Source: Rhodocyclales bacterium (GTDB lineage Bacteria; Pseudomonadota; Gammaproteobacteria; Burkholderiales; Rhodocyclaceae). Taken from it: a DNA stretch of 5,790 nt. Location of the stretch: NCBI GenBank assembly GCA_021413665.1, contig JAIOPW010000366.1:1-5790 (forward strand), read 5' to 3'. The notes beneath the pieces are model-generated. The model was not told the origin of the DNA. It was given only the letters and a program-made list of their open reading frames with translations, and did no database searches. Of the stretch, positions 4,739 to 5,790 are shown piece by piece. A program made the position numbers and the translations under genes. Positions within the stretch are counted from its first letter, which is position 1. Each line of letters opens with the position of its first letter.

Positions 4739-5790
4739 TTGTTCTCTCCTTGGATAGTTTGGCGCAGCCTGAATCTTTGCAACTTGCCGGTTTCGGTACG
4801 CGGCAGCGAAGCGGCGAACTCGACGCTGCGGGGATATTTGTAGGGCGCGATGGTCTGCTTGACGAAGTCCTGCAATTCCCTGGTCAGTTCGGGCGTCGGA
4901 TCAAAGCCGGGGCGCAGTACGACGATGGCCTTGACGATCTGGCCGCGCTCCTCATCGGCGACGCCGATGACGCCGCACTCGGCCACCTTCGGGTGTCGCA
5001 GCAGCGCATCCTCGACCTCGGGCCCGGCAATGTTGTAGCCGGCCGAGATGATCATGTCATCGGTGCGCGAGTGGTAATGGTAGTAGCCGTCGGCGTCGAG
5101 CGAATAGGCGTCGCCGGTATAGTTCCAGCCGTTCTTGACGTAGCTCGCCTGGCGCTCGTCGGCCAGGTAGCGGCAGCCGGTCGGCCCTTTCACCGCCAGC
5201 TTGCCCACCTCGCCCTCGGCGGCGGGCTTGCCCTCGTCGTTCATGACGCAGGCGAGGTAACCGGGAACCACCTTGCCCGTAGCGCCGGGGAGCGCCTCAG
5301 CCTCGTCGGCAGAAATGAAAATGTGCATCAGCTCGGTGGCGCCGATGCCGTCGATCATCTCGATCCCGGTCGCCTCCTTCCACAGTGCGCGCGTCGCCGC
5401 CGGCAGGGCCTCGCCGGCCGAAACGCACTTGCGCAGGCTGCTGTTGCGCAGCGGCCCGGCGATAGGCGCGATGGCGCGATATGAGGTCGGCGCCGTGAAT
5501 AGCACAGTGGCCTTGTATTTGCCGATCGCATCGACCAGGTCCTGCGGCGCGCCCTGCTCCAGCAATACCGTCGAGGCGCCGATGCTGAGCGGAAACAGCA
5601 GCAGCCCGCCGAGGCCGAAGGTGAAGGCCAGCGGTGGCGTGCCCATGACGATGTCGTCGGGCACCGGGCGCAGCACATGGGGTGGCCAGCAGACGCAGGA
5701 CGCCATCACATCGCGATGGAAGTGCATGGTGGCCTTGGGCTGGCCGGTGGTTCCGGATGTGAAGGCGAGGATGCAGGTGTCGTCGCGCGC
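4735..5790 (-). CDS. Benzoate/2-aminobenzoate-CoA ligase family enzyme, partial (5' end outside window)
   Basis: The 351 visible residues are the C-terminal two thirds of an ANL-superfamily ligase that activates an aromatic acid with ATP and CoA, via an aryl-AMP, in the cytoplasm. In visible numbering, the phosphate loop TSGTTGQPK is at 11-19, GIGATEL at 148-154, YTGD at 224-227, the hinge region SRTDDMIISAGYNI at 241-254, and TETGKLQR at 332-339 with the catalytic lysine K336. The segments GTPPLAFTFGLGGLL (50-64) and DGIGATELMHIFIS (147-160) look more like 2-aminobenzoate-CoA ligases than plain benzoate-CoA ligases; a hydroxybenzoate substrate cannot be excluded. The frame is open through 5790, so the ATG at 5727 is internal; roughly 170-190 residues should be missing given usual family lengths. 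Its stop overlaps the Rid gene's start (ATGA). Confidence 0.9.
   Translation of the reverse strand, partial: ARDDTCILAFTSGTTGQPKATMHFHRDVMASCVCWPPHVLRPVPDDIVMGTPPLAFTFGLGGLLLFPLSIGASTVLLEQGAPQDLVDAIGKYKATVLFTAPTSYRAIAPIAGPLRNSSLRKCVSAGEALPAATRALWKEATGIEMIDGIGATELMHIFISADEAEALPGATGKVVPGYLACVMNDEGKPAAEGEVGKLAVKGPTGCRYLADERQASYVKNGWNYTGDAYSLDADGYYHYHSRTDDMIISAGYNIAGPEVEDALLRHPKVAECGVIGVADEERGQIVKAIVVLRPGFDPTPELTRELQDFVKQTIAPYKYPRSVEFAASLPRTETGKLQRFRLRQTIQGENK
4746..4751 (-). promoter_or_regulatory. Strong ribosome binding site for the Rid-family gene
   Basis: AAGGAG on the minus strand, seven bases before the ATG at 4738, lies within the last codons of the ligase gene. It fixes the Rid start and should allow strong independent initiation in addition to coupling. 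The two small genes that follow have no comparable site. Confidence 0.75.

Noticed and set aside
4729..5484. Plus-strand open frame of 251 codons over the ligase gene
   Set aside because: It is antisense to a ligase with all ANL core motifs present; the translation is low in complexity (V, G, A, R, D) and typical of a shadow frame.

Overview
The window looks like chromosomal DNA from a GC-rich proteobacterium. My best guess is a betaproteobacterium of the Azoarcus/Thauera/Rhodocyclales kind that degrades aromatic compounds. That guess rests on the gene families and codon usage, not on any marker gene. I see no mobile element, tRNA, rRNA or CRISPR array. Coding density is high apart from one divergent intergenic region of about 340 bp.

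Left part (1-1083, minus strand): a translationally coupled run of an XdhC N-terminal-domain protein, an XdhC C-terminal Rossmann-domain protein, and the first 23 codons of what is probably a molybdopterin-binding (MoeA-like, perhaps MobA-fused) protein. These serve maturation of a molybdenum hydroxylase of the xanthine dehydrogenase family. The hydroxylase itself is not in the window.

Middle (1084-3314, plus strand): a divergent promoter region, a complete tryptophan synthase beta-like enzyme of the TrpB2 type with no trpA partner, a strong intrinsic terminator, and a hotdog-fold acyl-CoA thioesterase of the 4-hydroxybenzoyl-CoA thioesterase type.

Right part (5790-3290, minus strand): a five-gene operon in which every junction overlaps by 1 or 4 bases. 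In order of transcription it holds a benzoate/2-aminobenzoate-CoA ligase (5' end outside the window), a Rid-family protein lacking the signature arginine, two small unrecognised proteins whose C-terminal halves resemble each other, and a 64-residue four-cysteine zinc-ribbon protein. The last gene overlaps the thioesterase gene tail to tail by 25 bp.

How they may work together (inference): the ligase would make anthraniloyl-CoA or a similar aryl-CoA, the Rid protein could act on an enamine or imine intermediate, and the thioesterase could release CoA from stalled aryl-CoA. A nearby molybdenum hydroxylase and TrpB2 would suit a locus handling indole or another N-heteroaromatic that drains to anthranilate. 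The most novel part is the pair of related small proteins plus the zinc ribbon, tightly coupled to the ligase and Rid genes.
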